This document shows positions 35,857 through 45,600 of a DNA stretch of 64,000 nucleotides, piece by piece. The position numbers and the translations under genes were made by a program. The stretch comes from Loktanella sp. SALINAS62 (GTDB lineage: Bacteria > Pseudomonadota > Alphaproteobacteria > Rhodobacterales > Rhodobacteraceae). The notes below the pieces were generated by a model. That model was given only the letters and a program-made list of their open reading frames with translations, did no database searches and was not told where the DNA came from. The DNA lies in the NCBI RefSeq assembly GCF_018263905.1, contig NZ_JAAFZU010000009.1, positions 22,903-86,902 on the forward strand, given 5' to 3'. Positions within the stretch are counted from its first letter, which is position 1; each line of letters begins with the position of its first letter.

Positions 35857-36286
35857 AGGCGCGCCCCGCGATATCGCTGATCCCCAGCCGCAGAAACCCG
35901 TTGGCAAGGTCCAGCAGGGACCCGTCGATGGCATAGGTCACATCGACGGTGATGCTGCGGATGCCCGTATCCGACACTTGCACGACGGGGGTGATCGCGG
36001 ATTGGGTCAGCAGCGGATAATGAGTGCTGGCGGCATCCAGATAATCCTGCGCCAGTGCCGTGCGTTCGGTGCTGTCCAGCCCCGCGACGGACACCCGCGC
36101 CGCACTGCTGGCCAGTTGATGCACCGAATGGCTGAGCGTCAGAAAATAGCCCACGGTGACGATCCCGAACAGCAGCGCAAACAGGATCGGTGCGATCAGC
36201 ACGAATTCGATGGCGACCGCCCCGTCACGGCTGCGCGCAAATGAGCCTATCCAGCGTTTCAGAGACTGTTTTTTAAGGTGGGAAAT
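35843..36286 (-). CDS. tadE: TadE-like minor pseudopilin
   Basis: About 147 residues. The segment FARSRDGAVAIEFVLIAPIL is the TadE signature (RDGA-x2-EF followed by a hydrophobic helix), processed by the TadV peptidase. The start is unusual: no ATG, GTG or TTG exists in frame between the tadC stop and the domain. An AUU at 36286 lies 6 nt after GGAGG and would give a short basic leader (SHLKKQSLKRWIGSFARS). The only in-frame ATG is at 36370, which would overlap tadC by 82 nt with unrelated sequence. Coordinates here use the AUU. Confidence 0.72.
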   Translation of the reverse strand: MSHLKKQSLKRWIGSFARSRDGAVAIEFVLIAPILFALLFGIVTVGYFLTLSHSVHQLASSAARVSVAGLDSTERTALAQDYLDAASTHYPLLTQSAITPVVQVSDTGIRSITVDVTYAIDGSLLDLANGFLRLGISDIAGRAYVAY

Positions 36287-36288
36287 GG

Positions 36289-37248
36289 TCAGCCTCCGCT
36301 CATGATGTTGTCGATGATGTTCAGTACGGCGGGGCCCAGCAGCACCACGAAAACGGCTGGCATGATGCAAAAGATCAGCGGCAGGGTCATCAGGACGGGC
36401 AGGCGTGCGGCCTGTTCTTCGACCGCCATCAGCCGATTGGCGCGTTGTTCGACGATCAGCGTCCGCATCGCGCGGGCAAAGGGTGTGCCATAGGTGTCGG
36501 ACTGGTCCAGCGTCTGCAGGAACACGGCCACCTCTGGCAGGGGGATGCGCGCGGCAAAGCGGTCGTAAGCGCTGCGCCGGTCGTTTGTCATGCTCATTTC
36601 AGACACCATCTGCAGCACGTCGCGGGCCAGTTCCGGCTGGGTCAGGGCCAGTTCGCGTGCAACCCTGTGCAGGGCAGGTTGCGGTCCCAGACCCGCCTCT
36701 GACGAGATCACAAGCAGTTCCAGCATGTCGGGAAAGCCTGCCCTGATCCGGGCCAGCCGGGCACGGCGGCGCTGGTCGATGAAGATATCGACGCCCTTGG
36801 ACAGGGCTAGCGCCACCGCGACCACCAGCCCGCCGGGCAGGATCATCGCGGTGCCGCGCGGCCCGTCCAGCCACAGCCATATCCCGCCCAGAATGACGGC
36901 GGAGGCAGGCAGCACGGTTTTCAAAAAGGCATAGATCAGCAGCGCGTCGCGCCCGCGATACCCCGCCGATGCCAGTTCGGCTGCGGTTTCGCGCGCCTCG
37001 CCGCCCATGATCGCGGCCAGTCGTTCGCCGGTCAGCAGCACGATGCGCCGCAGGTGCGCGCCGCTGGCGGACGGGGTGCCATCGTGACTGCGGCCGCGGC
37101 GCTGCGGTCCGGTGCCGGTGGCCCGTTGCAGCCGCGTCGCGGTGCGCGCGCGCAGCACCTCTGCCCGCATCAGCGCGCCAAGGGCGGCGAGGGCGACCGC
37201 GAGACCGGCAAAGGCCAGCCAGAATGCAGGGGTCATCGCGTCAGACAT
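36289..37248 (-). CDS. tadC: Tad secretion system inner-membrane protein TadC
   Basis: A 319-residue T2SSF-domain platform protein. Membrane segments lie near residues 10-28, 105-150 and 285-312. The T2SSF core contains FPDMLELLVISSEAGLGPQP and SDTYGTPFARAMRTLIVEQR followed by the conserved RLPVLMTLPLIFCIMPAVFV. The start overlaps the tadB stop by 8 nt. With TadB it forms the inner-membrane platform on which the TadA ATPase acts. Confidence 0.92.
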   Translation of the reverse strand: MSDAMTPAFWLAFAGLAVALAALGALMRAEVLRARTATRLQRATGTGPQRRGRSHDGTPSASGAHLRRIVLLTGERLAAIMGGEARETAAELASAGYRGRDALLIYAFLKTVLPASAVILGGIWLWLDGPRGTAMILPGGLVVAVALALSKGVDIFIDQRRRARLARIRAGFPDMLELLVISSEAGLGPQPALHRVARELALTQPELARDVLQMVSEMSMTNDRRSAYDRFAARIPLPEVAVFLQTLDQSDTYGTPFARAMRTLIVEQRANRLMAVEEQAARLPVLMTLPLIFCIMPAVFVVLLGPAVLNIIDNIMSGG

Positions 37249-38200
37249 TCAGCTTGCCCATCCGCACCATGGTGAAAATCCCCAGACCGATGCTGGACAC
37301 GGCGATCACGGCCATCACCTGACCGCGCGGATCGGTGAACAGCGGGGCCAGATAGGCGGGGTTCAAAAACCCGATCAGCAGACCCACGGCAAAGGGCAGG
37401 GATGCCAGAATGACCGCACTGGCGCGCGCTTCCGATGACAGGGCGCGGGCCTTGCGGCGCAACTGGCGACGGTCGCGCAACTGGGCGGCCAGATTTTCCA
37501 TCGTTTCGATCAGGTTGCCGCCGGTTTCGGTCTGCAGGGCGGTGGCCACGGCAAAGAACGACACCTCGGGCGTGGGGATGCGCTGGCCCAGACGGTGCAG
37601 GGTGTCGGGCAGGCTGGCGCCCATCCGCATGGCATCGCGCGCCCGGGTGAATTCACGCAGGATCGGCGCGCCGCCGGTGCCTGTTTCGACCACGATGGTC
37701 AGTGAATCCGTAACCGGGCGCCCGGCCCGCAGCCCGCGTGCAAAGACATCCAGCGCCTCTGGCAGATCGGCGGTGAAATCCTTGATATAGCGGGCATGGG
37801 CTATCCGCAGGATCAGGGCCCCCAGCAGCACCGGCACGGCCAGCGCCAGCGGCAGGGCGATCAGCGGATGCAGCCCCAGCGCCAGCACGCCGGCGGCATA
37901 GACCCCGACGGCGGCCAGCATCATCCGGATCATCGCGTCCCGCATACCCAGATGCAGGCCCGCGCGGGCGATCCGGTTGGCCAGTTGCGCGCTGAGCGCG
38001 CCCTGCGGTGCGGCGGGGGCGGTTTTGCGCGGCACGGCCACCTGCGCTGTGTCGATCTGCAGGGTGCCGGTGTCGGGGTGCGCCCGGTCCAGCCGGGCCA
38101 GATGCCGGCGGCGGATGCGATCGGCCATGATGACGGCGACCAGCGCCAGCGCCGCATAGACCACAAAGCCCGCAAGAAATGTCACGATGACAAACGGCAT
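37241..38200 (-). CDS. tadB: Tad secretion system inner-membrane protein TadB
   Basis: A 319-residue platform protein starting at 38200 (MPFVIVTFLAGFVVYAALAL). T2SSF motifs are FTADLPEALDVFARGLRAGR, PVTDSLTIVVE and SFFAVATALQTETGGNLIET, with C-terminal helices (VGLLIGFLNPAYLAPLFTD, VMAVIAVSSIGLGIFTMVRM). It starts 4 nt after the tadA stop and overlaps tadC by 8 nt, in the usual tadABC order. Confidence 0.93.
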   Translation of the reverse strand: MPFVIVTFLAGFVVYAALALVAVIMADRIRRRHLARLDRAHPDTGTLQIDTAQVAVPRKTAPAAPQGALSAQLANRIARAGLHLGMRDAMIRMMLAAVGVYAAGVLALGLHPLIALPLALAVPVLLGALILRIAHARYIKDFTADLPEALDVFARGLRAGRPVTDSLTIVVETGTGGAPILREFTRARDAMRMGASLPDTLHRLGQRIPTPEVSFFAVATALQTETGGNLIETMENLAAQLRDRRQLRRKARALSSEARASAVILASLPFAVGLLIGFLNPAYLAPLFTDPRGQVMAVIAVSSIGLGIFTMVRMGKLNV

Positions 38201-38204
38201 GGCG

Positions 38205-39788
38205 TCAGCCCCCCAGCACCGCGTCAAGATCGGCGGCCACACCGTAATCGGCGGCGCGGGCGGCAAATTTGGGACGATAGCCCGAATAGACATAGCGCCC
38301 CTTGACCTGCGTGCGGGTGCTGGTGGCATCGGGGACGAAGGCGAACAGTTCCTGCAGGGTGATCGCGTCGCCTTCCAGCCCTGCGATTTCGGAAATGGAG
38401 GTGATGCGCCGCTTGCCGTCGCGCATCCGGCTGACCTGCACGATCAGTTGCACCGCATCGACCAGCTGGCGGCGCACCACACCGCCACCCGGCGCGAACC
38501 CGGCAAGGGCGGCCATGCTTTCGACGCGGGTCAGCGCCTCGCGCGGGGAATTGGCGTGCAGCGTCGACATCGACCCGTCGTGACCGGTGTTCATCGCCTG
38601 CATCAGGTCCAGCACCTCGTCGCCGCGGATTTCCCCGATGATGATCCGGTCGGGGCGCATCCGCAGGGCGTTGCGGACCAATGTGCGCATCGTGACCTCT
38701 CCGGTGCCTTCGACGTTGGGTGGGCGGGTCTCAAAACGGACCACATGGGGCTGCTGGAACCGCAGTTCCGCCGCGTCCTCGATGGTGACGACGCGTTCGC
38801 CTTCGGGGATGAATTGCGACATGGCGTTCATCAGGGTCGTCTTGCCCGACCCGGTGCCGCCTGAGACAAGGATGTTCAGCCGCAAAAAGGCCGCCAGTTC
38901 CAGAAAGCCCGCCATCTGTTCCGACAGGCTGCCGCCTGCCACCAGACGCGACAGCTGCACCGGCGCTGCGGGGAATTTGCGGATCGTGATGGTGGCCCCA
39001 TCAATCGCCAGCGGCGGCACGGTCACATTGACCCGGCTGCCGTCCTTGAGCCGCGCATCAACCATCGGCTGTGCCTCGTCGATGCGGCGTCCGACGGCGG
39101 CGACAATCCGGGTGGCGATCGCCATGACATGGCCGTTGTCACGGAACCGCAGGCTGGTCAGTTCCAGCTTGCCGCCGCGTTCGACAAAGATCTGGAACGG
39201 GCCGTTGACCATGATGTCGGTGATTTCGGGATCGGCCAGCAGCGGTTCCAGCGGGCCAAGACCCATCATGTCGGCCATGATCACGCCGACCAGATCGGTG
39301 ATGTCCTGCCCGTTCAGCCGCAGTTTGCGGCGGTCCGCCAGCTTGGCGATGCTGTCGCGGATCATGCGGTCCTGATCGTCGCGTGACTGACCCGCCATGT
39401 CGGAAAAATCCAGCGTGTCGGACATGGCGCCGATGACCGCGTTGGACAGATCCATCAGGTCGGCACCGGCATTGGACGTGGCCATCGCAGGGGCTGCAGC
39501 GGCGGGGGCCGGATCGGGGTGGGCCACGGCGCGCAAGCTCGGCCGGGGCGCTTTGGCTGCGTCGTCGAGTGTTTGTCCCGCGTCTTCGGTCAGGGACCGG
39601 GTGGCGTCGGTCAGGATCTGGCGTTGCAGCGCCAGCGGCCAGACGACCTGTCCGTTGTCCAGCAGATGGGAAATCGCAGCATTGGCACGGTCCTGGTGAT
39701 CCAGCCCTTCGGCATCGATGCGCCGGGCCAGATCCAGAACCTGCGCCACCGCGTCGCGCAGCGACGGTTGGGCCAGATGAAATGTCAT
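38205..39788 (-). CDS. tadA: Tad pilus ATPase TadA (CpaF)
   Basis: A 527-residue secretion ATPase powering Flp pilus assembly. The C-terminal half has Walker A VSGGTGSGKTTLMNAMSQF, the Asp box (RVVTIEDAAELRFQQPHV), Walker B RIIIGEIRGDEVLDLMQAMN and the His box GHDGSMSTLHANSPREAL. The N-terminal 130 residues are variable. The ATG at 39788 overlaps the tadZ stop (ATGA). Confidence 0.95.
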   Translation of the reverse strand: MTFHLAQPSLRDAVAQVLDLARRIDAEGLDHQDRANAAISHLLDNGQVVWPLALQRQILTDATRSLTEDAGQTLDDAAKAPRPSLRAVAHPDPAPAAAAPAMATSNAGADLMDLSNAVIGAMSDTLDFSDMAGQSRDDQDRMIRDSIAKLADRRKLRLNGQDITDLVGVIMADMMGLGPLEPLLADPEITDIMVNGPFQIFVERGGKLELTSLRFRDNGHVMAIATRIVAAVGRRIDEAQPMVDARLKDGSRVNVTVPPLAIDGATITIRKFPAAPVQLSRLVAGGSLSEQMAGFLELAAFLRLNILVSGGTGSGKTTLMNAMSQFIPEGERVVTIEDAAELRFQQPHVVRFETRPPNVEGTGEVTMRTLVRNALRMRPDRIIIGEIRGDEVLDLMQAMNTGHDGSMSTLHANSPREALTRVESMAALAGFAPGGGVVRRQLVDAVQLIVQVSRMRDGKRRITSISEIAGLEGDAITLQELFAFVPDATSTRTQVKGRYVYSGYRPKFAARAADYGVAADLDAVLGG

Positions 39789-40969
39789 CCGAACATCCGT
39801 TTCAGAATCGATCCACGCAGCGGTGCAGCGGGGCCGGGCTGTGTGACGGCCTGCGCCCATAGCGCGCGCACGGCGCGGGCATAGGGGGTGCGCGGTGCGG
39901 TATCGGTCAGTGCCGTGGCGCTGCGATGCGCCTGCATCACCGCCTTGTCGCAGCGCGGCAGGGTGGCTGCGATATCCTGACCGATGCTGCGCCCGATGTC
40001 GTGCGCGGTCAGGCCCGCATCGCGCCGCAGGTCCGACAGCACCGGTAGGATGCGCAGATCGGGGGTGTCTTCGCGCAGGGATTTGATCAGGCGGGCGGCG
40101 GCATTGACCCCGCCATACCCGCCCGGCACCACAAGGATCAGCGCATCCAGTGCCGCTGTCAGGGCTGGATCACGCAGCAGCAGGTTGCGGGGCAGGTCCA
40201 GCACGGTGGCGGCGAAATCGTTACGCAGCGCGCCGATCAGGCCGGGCAATCCGGCTTCCAGCGTGTCGGGGTCCTGAGAGATGCGGATATGATGGCTATA
40301 CATCGCCAGTTGTGGACCCAGTTCGGCCATCGTGGCGGTCAGAAAGGTCGTATCGACCCGGTCGGGGCTGCGCAGCGCATCGACCAGACCGGGCGTGTCG
40401 TCGCGGTCCAGATCGATCGCCTGCGCACCGAACCGCAGATCGGCGTCGATCAATGCCGTGCGCAGGTTGTGGCCCTTGGGGTTGGCGGCATGGAACGCCA
40501 GATTGCGCGCCAGCAGGCTGGCGCCGACACCGCCGTTGCTGCCCGCGACACCGATACAGGGACGGCGGTGGACGGGGGCATCGGTATCGTTGGCGGCCGG
40601 GCGGTTTTGGATCGCAAGGATATCGTCAGCACTGACGGGAAAGGCGAAATATTCCAGCGCGCCGGCCTGCCGCAGCGCGCGGTAGGTGCCCAGATCGTCG
40701 GCCTGGCCCAGCACGATCACCTCTGCCCCGTTGGCGCGGATTTCGGTGACGCAGTCGCAGGCCATATCGACGGGAATGTTGCCCATTTCGGTCAGCAGGA
40801 TGCGGGCAATGGGGGCACCCGAACACAGGCGCGCTGCACCGCTGAGCCCGCCGCCGCGCAGGTCGGCGTCACCGCCGCCGGATCGTTCCACAGCCGCACG
40901 GGCCACATCGGCACCTTGGTCGGTGCAGACATAGGCGGCAAGTGTAGAGCTCTGCTGGGAAGGGGTCAT
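39785..40969 (-). CDS. tadZ: TadZ/CpaE-like pilus localisation ATPase homologue
   Basis: A 394-residue atypical ParA/MinD-like protein that positions the Tad machine. The N-terminal half is a receiver-like domain without catalytic Asp (VIVLGQADDLGTYRALRQAG, ALEYFAFPVSADD). The ATPase-like half has a degenerate P-loop, GVAGSNGGVGASLLARNLAF, lacking the lysines of KGGxGKT, as is common in TadZ/CpaE. Later motifs are ALIDADLRFGAQAIDLDRDD and TVLDLPRNLL. The ATG at 40969 lies 113 nt downstream of flp. Confidence 0.88.
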   Translation of the reverse strand: MTPSQQSSTLAAYVCTDQGADVARAAVERSGGGDADLRGGGLSGAARLCSGAPIARILLTEMGNIPVDMACDCVTEIRANGAEVIVLGQADDLGTYRALRQAGALEYFAFPVSADDILAIQNRPAANDTDAPVHRRPCIGVAGSNGGVGASLLARNLAFHAANPKGHNLRTALIDADLRFGAQAIDLDRDDTPGLVDALRSPDRVDTTFLTATMAELGPQLAMYSHHIRISQDPDTLEAGLPGLIGALRNDFAATVLDLPRNLLLRDPALTAALDALILVVPGGYGGVNAAARLIKSLREDTPDLRILPVLSDLRRDAGLTAHDIGRSIGQDIAATLPRCDKAVMQAHRSATALTDTAPRTPYARAVRALWAQAVTQPGPAAPLRGSILKRMFG

Positions 40970-41081
40970 GGGCTGATCCTGGAAAGTAGTGGTCAAAATA
41001 AAGCGGGCCAAAATCGGTCGTTGGCAAAAAAGGAAAAGAACGGTGCGCGCAGAGGCCGACGCGCACCGCCTTGTCGCTGGA

Positions 41082-41291
41082 TCAGCTTGTCGTTGCAGGT
41101 GTCGCCGCTTTCAGTTCCGTGCTGATTGCGGTGAAACCGGCCTTTGTATCGGTGCCCAGCGTGGCGACGGTGCCGACGATCACGGCGCCGATCAGGGCGG
41201 CGAACAGGCCGTATTCGATGGCGGTTGCGCCGTCTTCGTCACGCACGAAAGTGCGGATGGTTTTGGCGATGATGCTGCGTGTCATGGTCAT
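41082..41291 (-). CDS. flp: Flp/Fap-type pilin
   Basis: A 69-residue type IVb prepilin. A basic leader (MTMTRSIIAKTIRTFVRDED) is followed by the processing site G/ATAIEYG with the Glu-Tyr pair characteristic of Flp, then a hydrophobic helix (LFAALIGAVIVGTVATLG). The ATG at 41291 or the in-frame ATG at 41285 could be used; AAAGAG lies just upstream. It is the major pilus subunit and first gene of the tad operon. Cleavage needs a TadV/CpaA peptidase, which is not encoded in the window. Confidence 0.93.
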   Translation of the reverse strand: MTMTRSIIAKTIRTFVRDEDGATAIEYGLFAALIGAVIVGTVATLGTDTKAGFTAISTELKAATPATTS

Positions 41292-41614
41292 GGTGGTCTC
41301 TTTCGGGTTGGGAGGATCGGAAGTGATCCGGGATGCCCTCAATCTGACAGCCCCGCCGCCGGGTCGAAATCCGCCGATGGGGTGACGGGTCACGGCACCG
41401 TCCGACGTCAGACGGCGATCAGACCAAAGGATGATCGCAGTCCGACCGTCGGATGATGAGAATGCGGCAGACCCGTGGCGCCGCAGCCAGACCAGGATCG
41501 GCCCCGGCCAAGGGTGCTATGGCAGGGAATGGCCGTGCGACACGCGCAGGCCCGCCGGCTGACTGGGAAGCGGGTTATTTCGATGGCATCCGAATCGTGA
41601 TGAGAGGGGGCTTT
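41292..41614. promoter_or_regulatory. flp upstream region with a TCCGAC/GTCGGA inverted repeat
   Basis: A 323-bp stretch without a gene, upstream of flp and downstream of the capsule transferase gene ending at 41615. It should contain the tad operon promoter. The clearest element is TCCGACCGTCGGA at 41441-41453, a 6-bp-arm inverted repeat with a 1-nt centre; related half-sites (GTCCGACGTCAGACGG) lie near 41399-41414. These could be operator sites for a pilus regulator. No clear -35/-10 pair could be assigned. Confidence 0.4.
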
Positions 41615-42688
41615 TCAGGAAAAGATGCGCCGCTTGATCCGGTCGAACGCGGAATAAAGATACAGGCTGCCCTGTCCGCCATAGAACCGATGTGTCGCGG
41701 TCAGATCGCTGGATCGGGGCCGGGCGACAAAGGCCTGGATCTTGCGCCGGATCGCGGCCACGTCGTTGGCCTGCACGCAGTATTCGCGCAGATACCACGA
41801 CAGGAATCGGTAGCGCCATGCCGCGTCGGGCGGGGCCGGGGCGGCGATGGCCCGTTCCAGCACCGCAAGGCTGCGGACCTGATGGGTCGCCGTGCCAAAA
41901 TCTGAGGCGGCAAAACTGATCACGTCGCGACCCTGCAACAGCGCCTCGAACAGGACGCCGGAATTGGCACCCACGACCAGACACGCGCCCTCGATCAGCG
42001 TGTTGACCGAATCTGTCGAAACGGTGACATCGGATGCCTGATCCAGCCGGTCCAGCACGGTGGCGATCTTGGCGCTGCGACACAATGGGTGACGTTTGAC
42101 GACCGTATGCAATCCGCGCGCCCGTGCGGCATGGATCGTCCGCTCAAGTGCGGCCAGCGGGTCGATCCAGGTGCCCTGTGCGACGGAATCCCATTCCATC
42201 TGCAACGGCACGAACAGATAGCCGGTATAGGCTGGTGGAACATAGGCGGGCTGGGGATATTTCGACTGGTTGTTGGCGCGCAGATCGCGCGCGACCCCGT
42301 CGACAAAGGCCTTGGCGCGGGACGTATCGATCCGGGCGATGGCGGGCATGAACCGTTCGGGATGACGCGCCAGTTCCGAGAAACAGGAATACCCCATCGA
42401 ATCCATCGTGAAATACATCGGGATATAGGATTCCTTGCACCGCATCAGGTAGCCGTCAGACCCGTGCGAGTGAAAGCTGATGGCGAACTTGTCCGTGGTG
42501 GTCCGACGCGGTGCGCGTTCGGCCCCGCGCGGCAGCCAGACCGGATCGATCGTCACGTTCATTTCGGCCAGTGCCGACAGCAGGCCGGCATAGAACATTC
42601 TGTGCTGCGCGCCGTCGTTGGGGTTCATCAGCCACGCCTCAGGCACTTCCAGGGTGATGGGGCGGCGGGTTATCACGACATCAGGCAT
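41615..42688 (-). CDS. Capsule polysaccharide biosynthesis protein (KpsS/KpsC-like)
   Basis: A 357-residue Capsule_synth-type protein (GT99/GT107-like fold), the class that builds the Kdo linker on the lipid anchor of ABC-exported capsules. The C-terminal nucleotide-sugar-binding half shows HTVVKRHPLCRSAKIATVLD, the helix-start STDSVNTLIEGACLVVGANS, then SGVLFEALLQGRDVISFAAS, the order expected of KpsS-like proteins. The N-terminal half (FAISFHSHGSDGYLMRCKES) is less conserved. The ATG at 42688 (or in-frame GTG at 42697) overlaps the 3' end of the upstream gene, so both are in one operon. Confidence 0.8.
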   Translation of the reverse strand: MPDVVITRRPITLEVPEAWLMNPNDGAQHRMFYAGLLSALAEMNVTIDPVWLPRGAERAPRRTTTDKFAISFHSHGSDGYLMRCKESYIPMYFTMDSMGYSCFSELARHPERFMPAIARIDTSRAKAFVDGVARDLRANNQSKYPQPAYVPPAYTGYLFVPLQMEWDSVAQGTWIDPLAALERTIHAARARGLHTVVKRHPLCRSAKIATVLDRLDQASDVTVSTDSVNTLIEGACLVVGANSGVLFEALLQGRDVISFAASDFGTATHQVRSLAVLERAIAAPAPPDAAWRYRFLSWYLREYCVQANDVAAIRRKIQAFVARPRSSDLTATHRFYGGQGSLYLYSAFDRIKRRIFS

Positions 42689-45600
42689 CGATGGCACCTT
42701 TGCTGTTGGGATGTTTGGCCGACATCATGATTTTGTGCGCGAGGCGACTGAGTGGGCCACGCCCCTCACGGTCCTGCACGTAGAACCGCTGCGCGCCGTC
42801 CGCGCGCAGATTGGCGAATGTCAGACGGACCAGTTGGGGTCTGCGTCCGGCCCAATGGGTCAATGCAAAGGCTGCGGGGTTCGTCCAGAACTGCCGCGCC
42901 AGCCTGCGCTTGCCACCCATCAGGTAACCGGCCGTCACCAGCGGCACGAAGGTCCAGCGCCGCCATGCCAGAACGCCATAACCCACCGTGCCCGGGCGCG
43001 TGGCCGACTGGACTGGGCTGGGATAGGCCAGTTCACGGTATGTCTCGGTGGCAAGGTCGCATTCGGCCATATAAAGCGGACAGTCCGCAGATTCTTCCGC
43101 GCGCGGTGGAAACAGATCATCGCCGGTGGTGTTAAAATAGGTGCTGGCGATCCGGGCGTTGCCTTCTGCCGCGCGCCGCATGATCCGGTCCGACAGGGCG
43201 TCGGTCAGGAACCAGGGTCTCACCATCGGCAGGCCCCGCGTGCGGCGCCAGTCCAGCAGCCGGTCGGTCAGGGTGCCGACAAAGGCCAGATAGGTATTGG
43301 TCGTTTCGAAATCACGTAGGTTGTATTGCCGGATCAGTTCCACATGGCAGGCCGACAGGCTGGCCGCGTTGCCCCGGACCGCATCAAGGGGCGGCAGGTC
43401 ACGGATCACCGGCAGATCGAGGGTGTCGGCAAAATCGGTCACGATATCCCAGTCGTGGCCCCGTCCCCTGTCGTAGCGGCGCACGTGCAGCGCCTGACGG
43501 GGCAAACACTCTTCCCACTCTTTCAGCAGGGCGTCGTAGTTCAGCAGATCCTGGGTGGCGGGGGCTGTGATCCAGTCGTCGAAAGGCAGTGCCTCGCGGC
43601 TGATCGCACCGCCCGCGACGAATTCGGCGTATTGCGCGTTGGCCCATTCATCCTGCCGCCGCAGATAGACGATCATCTCGACATCAAAATCTGGGAAGTG
43701 ACGCGCCAGCACGGTGGAATCGGGGGCCAGAAAGAATGCCTCTGACGACAGAACGACCGTGTGGATGCGCCCCTGCATTGTGTCCAGACCCTGCAGGATA
43801 TGACGACGCAGGGCCGCGCTGCCGCGCCGTGCCTCTGCCATAAAGCGGGCGTGACCAGCCTGCTTGTTGGGACGGTCGACCTGCCGTAGCAGGCCGACTT
43901 CGGGATACCAGACACCGGCGCGCAGCAGGGCGGGGCGGTTGTCGTCCAGCAGGTGCTGCAGGCTGGTGCTGCCGGTCTTGGTGGCGCCCAGATGGATGAT
44001 CAGCCGGATGCGTTTGGCAGGCGATACGGCCCGCCCGGACGGGACGGTCACCCGTTCGTTGCGGGCATAGGCGTTCAGCGCGTCCTGCAGCATCTGGTCT
44101 ACAGGGGTCAGCGGCACGTGCAGATAGATATCGTAAAGCAGGTCCGCCGGGACCGGGTTCATATCGCGAACCAGTGCGATCAGGTCGGTCCGTCCTGCCT
44201 GTGTTGCCGCCAGCAGCACCCCGTAGGCGCCGTGCTGGAAATGTCTTGCCGACAGTGACACTGGATCGCCGATCAGATCCTGCGGCCCCAGCCCCGTGCG
44301 ATGCAGCGTCGCGGACAGTTTTGTCAGAAAGGTCGCTGTTTCTTTCGCACGGGTCGCGGTCTTCCATGCGAACCCGAAGAACAGGTAATGCAGAAACTGC
44401 GACACCTGAAACCGGGCCAGCCAGCGGTGCGGTGATCCCGGATCGAACGCGCCGTGATCGTCGAGCAGGGCGACGACATGGGCAAAGTTGTCGAGCTGGT
44501 CATGCACATCCGTCATTGTCTGGGTGCGGCGCACGGCGGATCCGGGCCTGATCCGGTAGACCACGCCGTTGCTGTCGCAGACGGACAGGCGCGGGTTGGC
44601 CAGATAGGCCTGCATCAGGAATGCCCGTTCCTCTCGGTAGGCGGTCCTGAACCGGATGGCGTTGCGGTTCAGAAAATCGCGCCGGTAAAGCCAGTTCCAA
44701 AAATGGCGCGAATGGGCAATCTTGGGATGATCCGCCGGGGTGGTATCGTGGGTTTCTTGGTCAAAAAACGTCTCTGTCACGTCGGCGCGCATCTGCAGGA
44801 CGCTACCGTCGCGTGCCTCCACCTGTTCGTGGACCTTGCGGAACCGGACCATGTCCACACCGTCGGCGTCAGCCATGGCCACGATGCGGCCCAGATGGTC
44901 GGGGTCGGGCATGTAGTCGTCAGGGTCGATGAACAGCAGGTGCCGCCCGCGCGCCAGATCGATGCCCTGATTGCGCACGAAACCGGGGCCTGCGTTTTCT
45001 GTTCGGCTCACCAGCCGGAAACGGGGGTCTCGATCAGCATAAGCCTGCACGACCTCAGCTGACCGATCAGGACTGACATCGTCGATTGCGATGACCTCGT
45101 AATCCTGAAATCCCTGCTGCTGGATCGAGGTGAGGCACTCAGCGATGTAAGCTTCGACCCCGTGGACGGGGATGATGATGGACAAGGCCGGGTCCGTCGG
45201 GGCGAACAGCGGAATGGGCTGCACCGGCCGGTGGGCCACGATGTAGTCCAGCACGTCCTCAATCCGGGCAGGCACCGGACCGTTGGGCAGGTGATAGACA
45301 GTATACCAGATGTAGAACGCATGAAAAAATTCCGTCAGATCGCGGTGCCGATGCCGGTGTGGCACCGTCACGCGGTCGTCGGTCAACCCCCAGCCCGCGT
45401 AGCAGGGTGCGCCGAAACACACGACCCGCTTGCCCGCCAGCAGGGCCTCCAGCCCCATGCCGCTGGTGCCGACATAGACCGTGTCGACCAGATCGAACAG
45501 TTCGAACGGATTGACCGCATCGCGGATGATCCGCACCCGTCCCTGCGATGTCAGATGATCGAAATAGCCGCGCCGCGTGCCGTCTTTTGACCAGGCTAAA

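Noticed and set aside
36287-36370. tadE start at the ATG at 36370
   Set aside because: It would overlap tadC by 82 nt and add residues unlike any TadE leader; GGAGG lies downstream of it.
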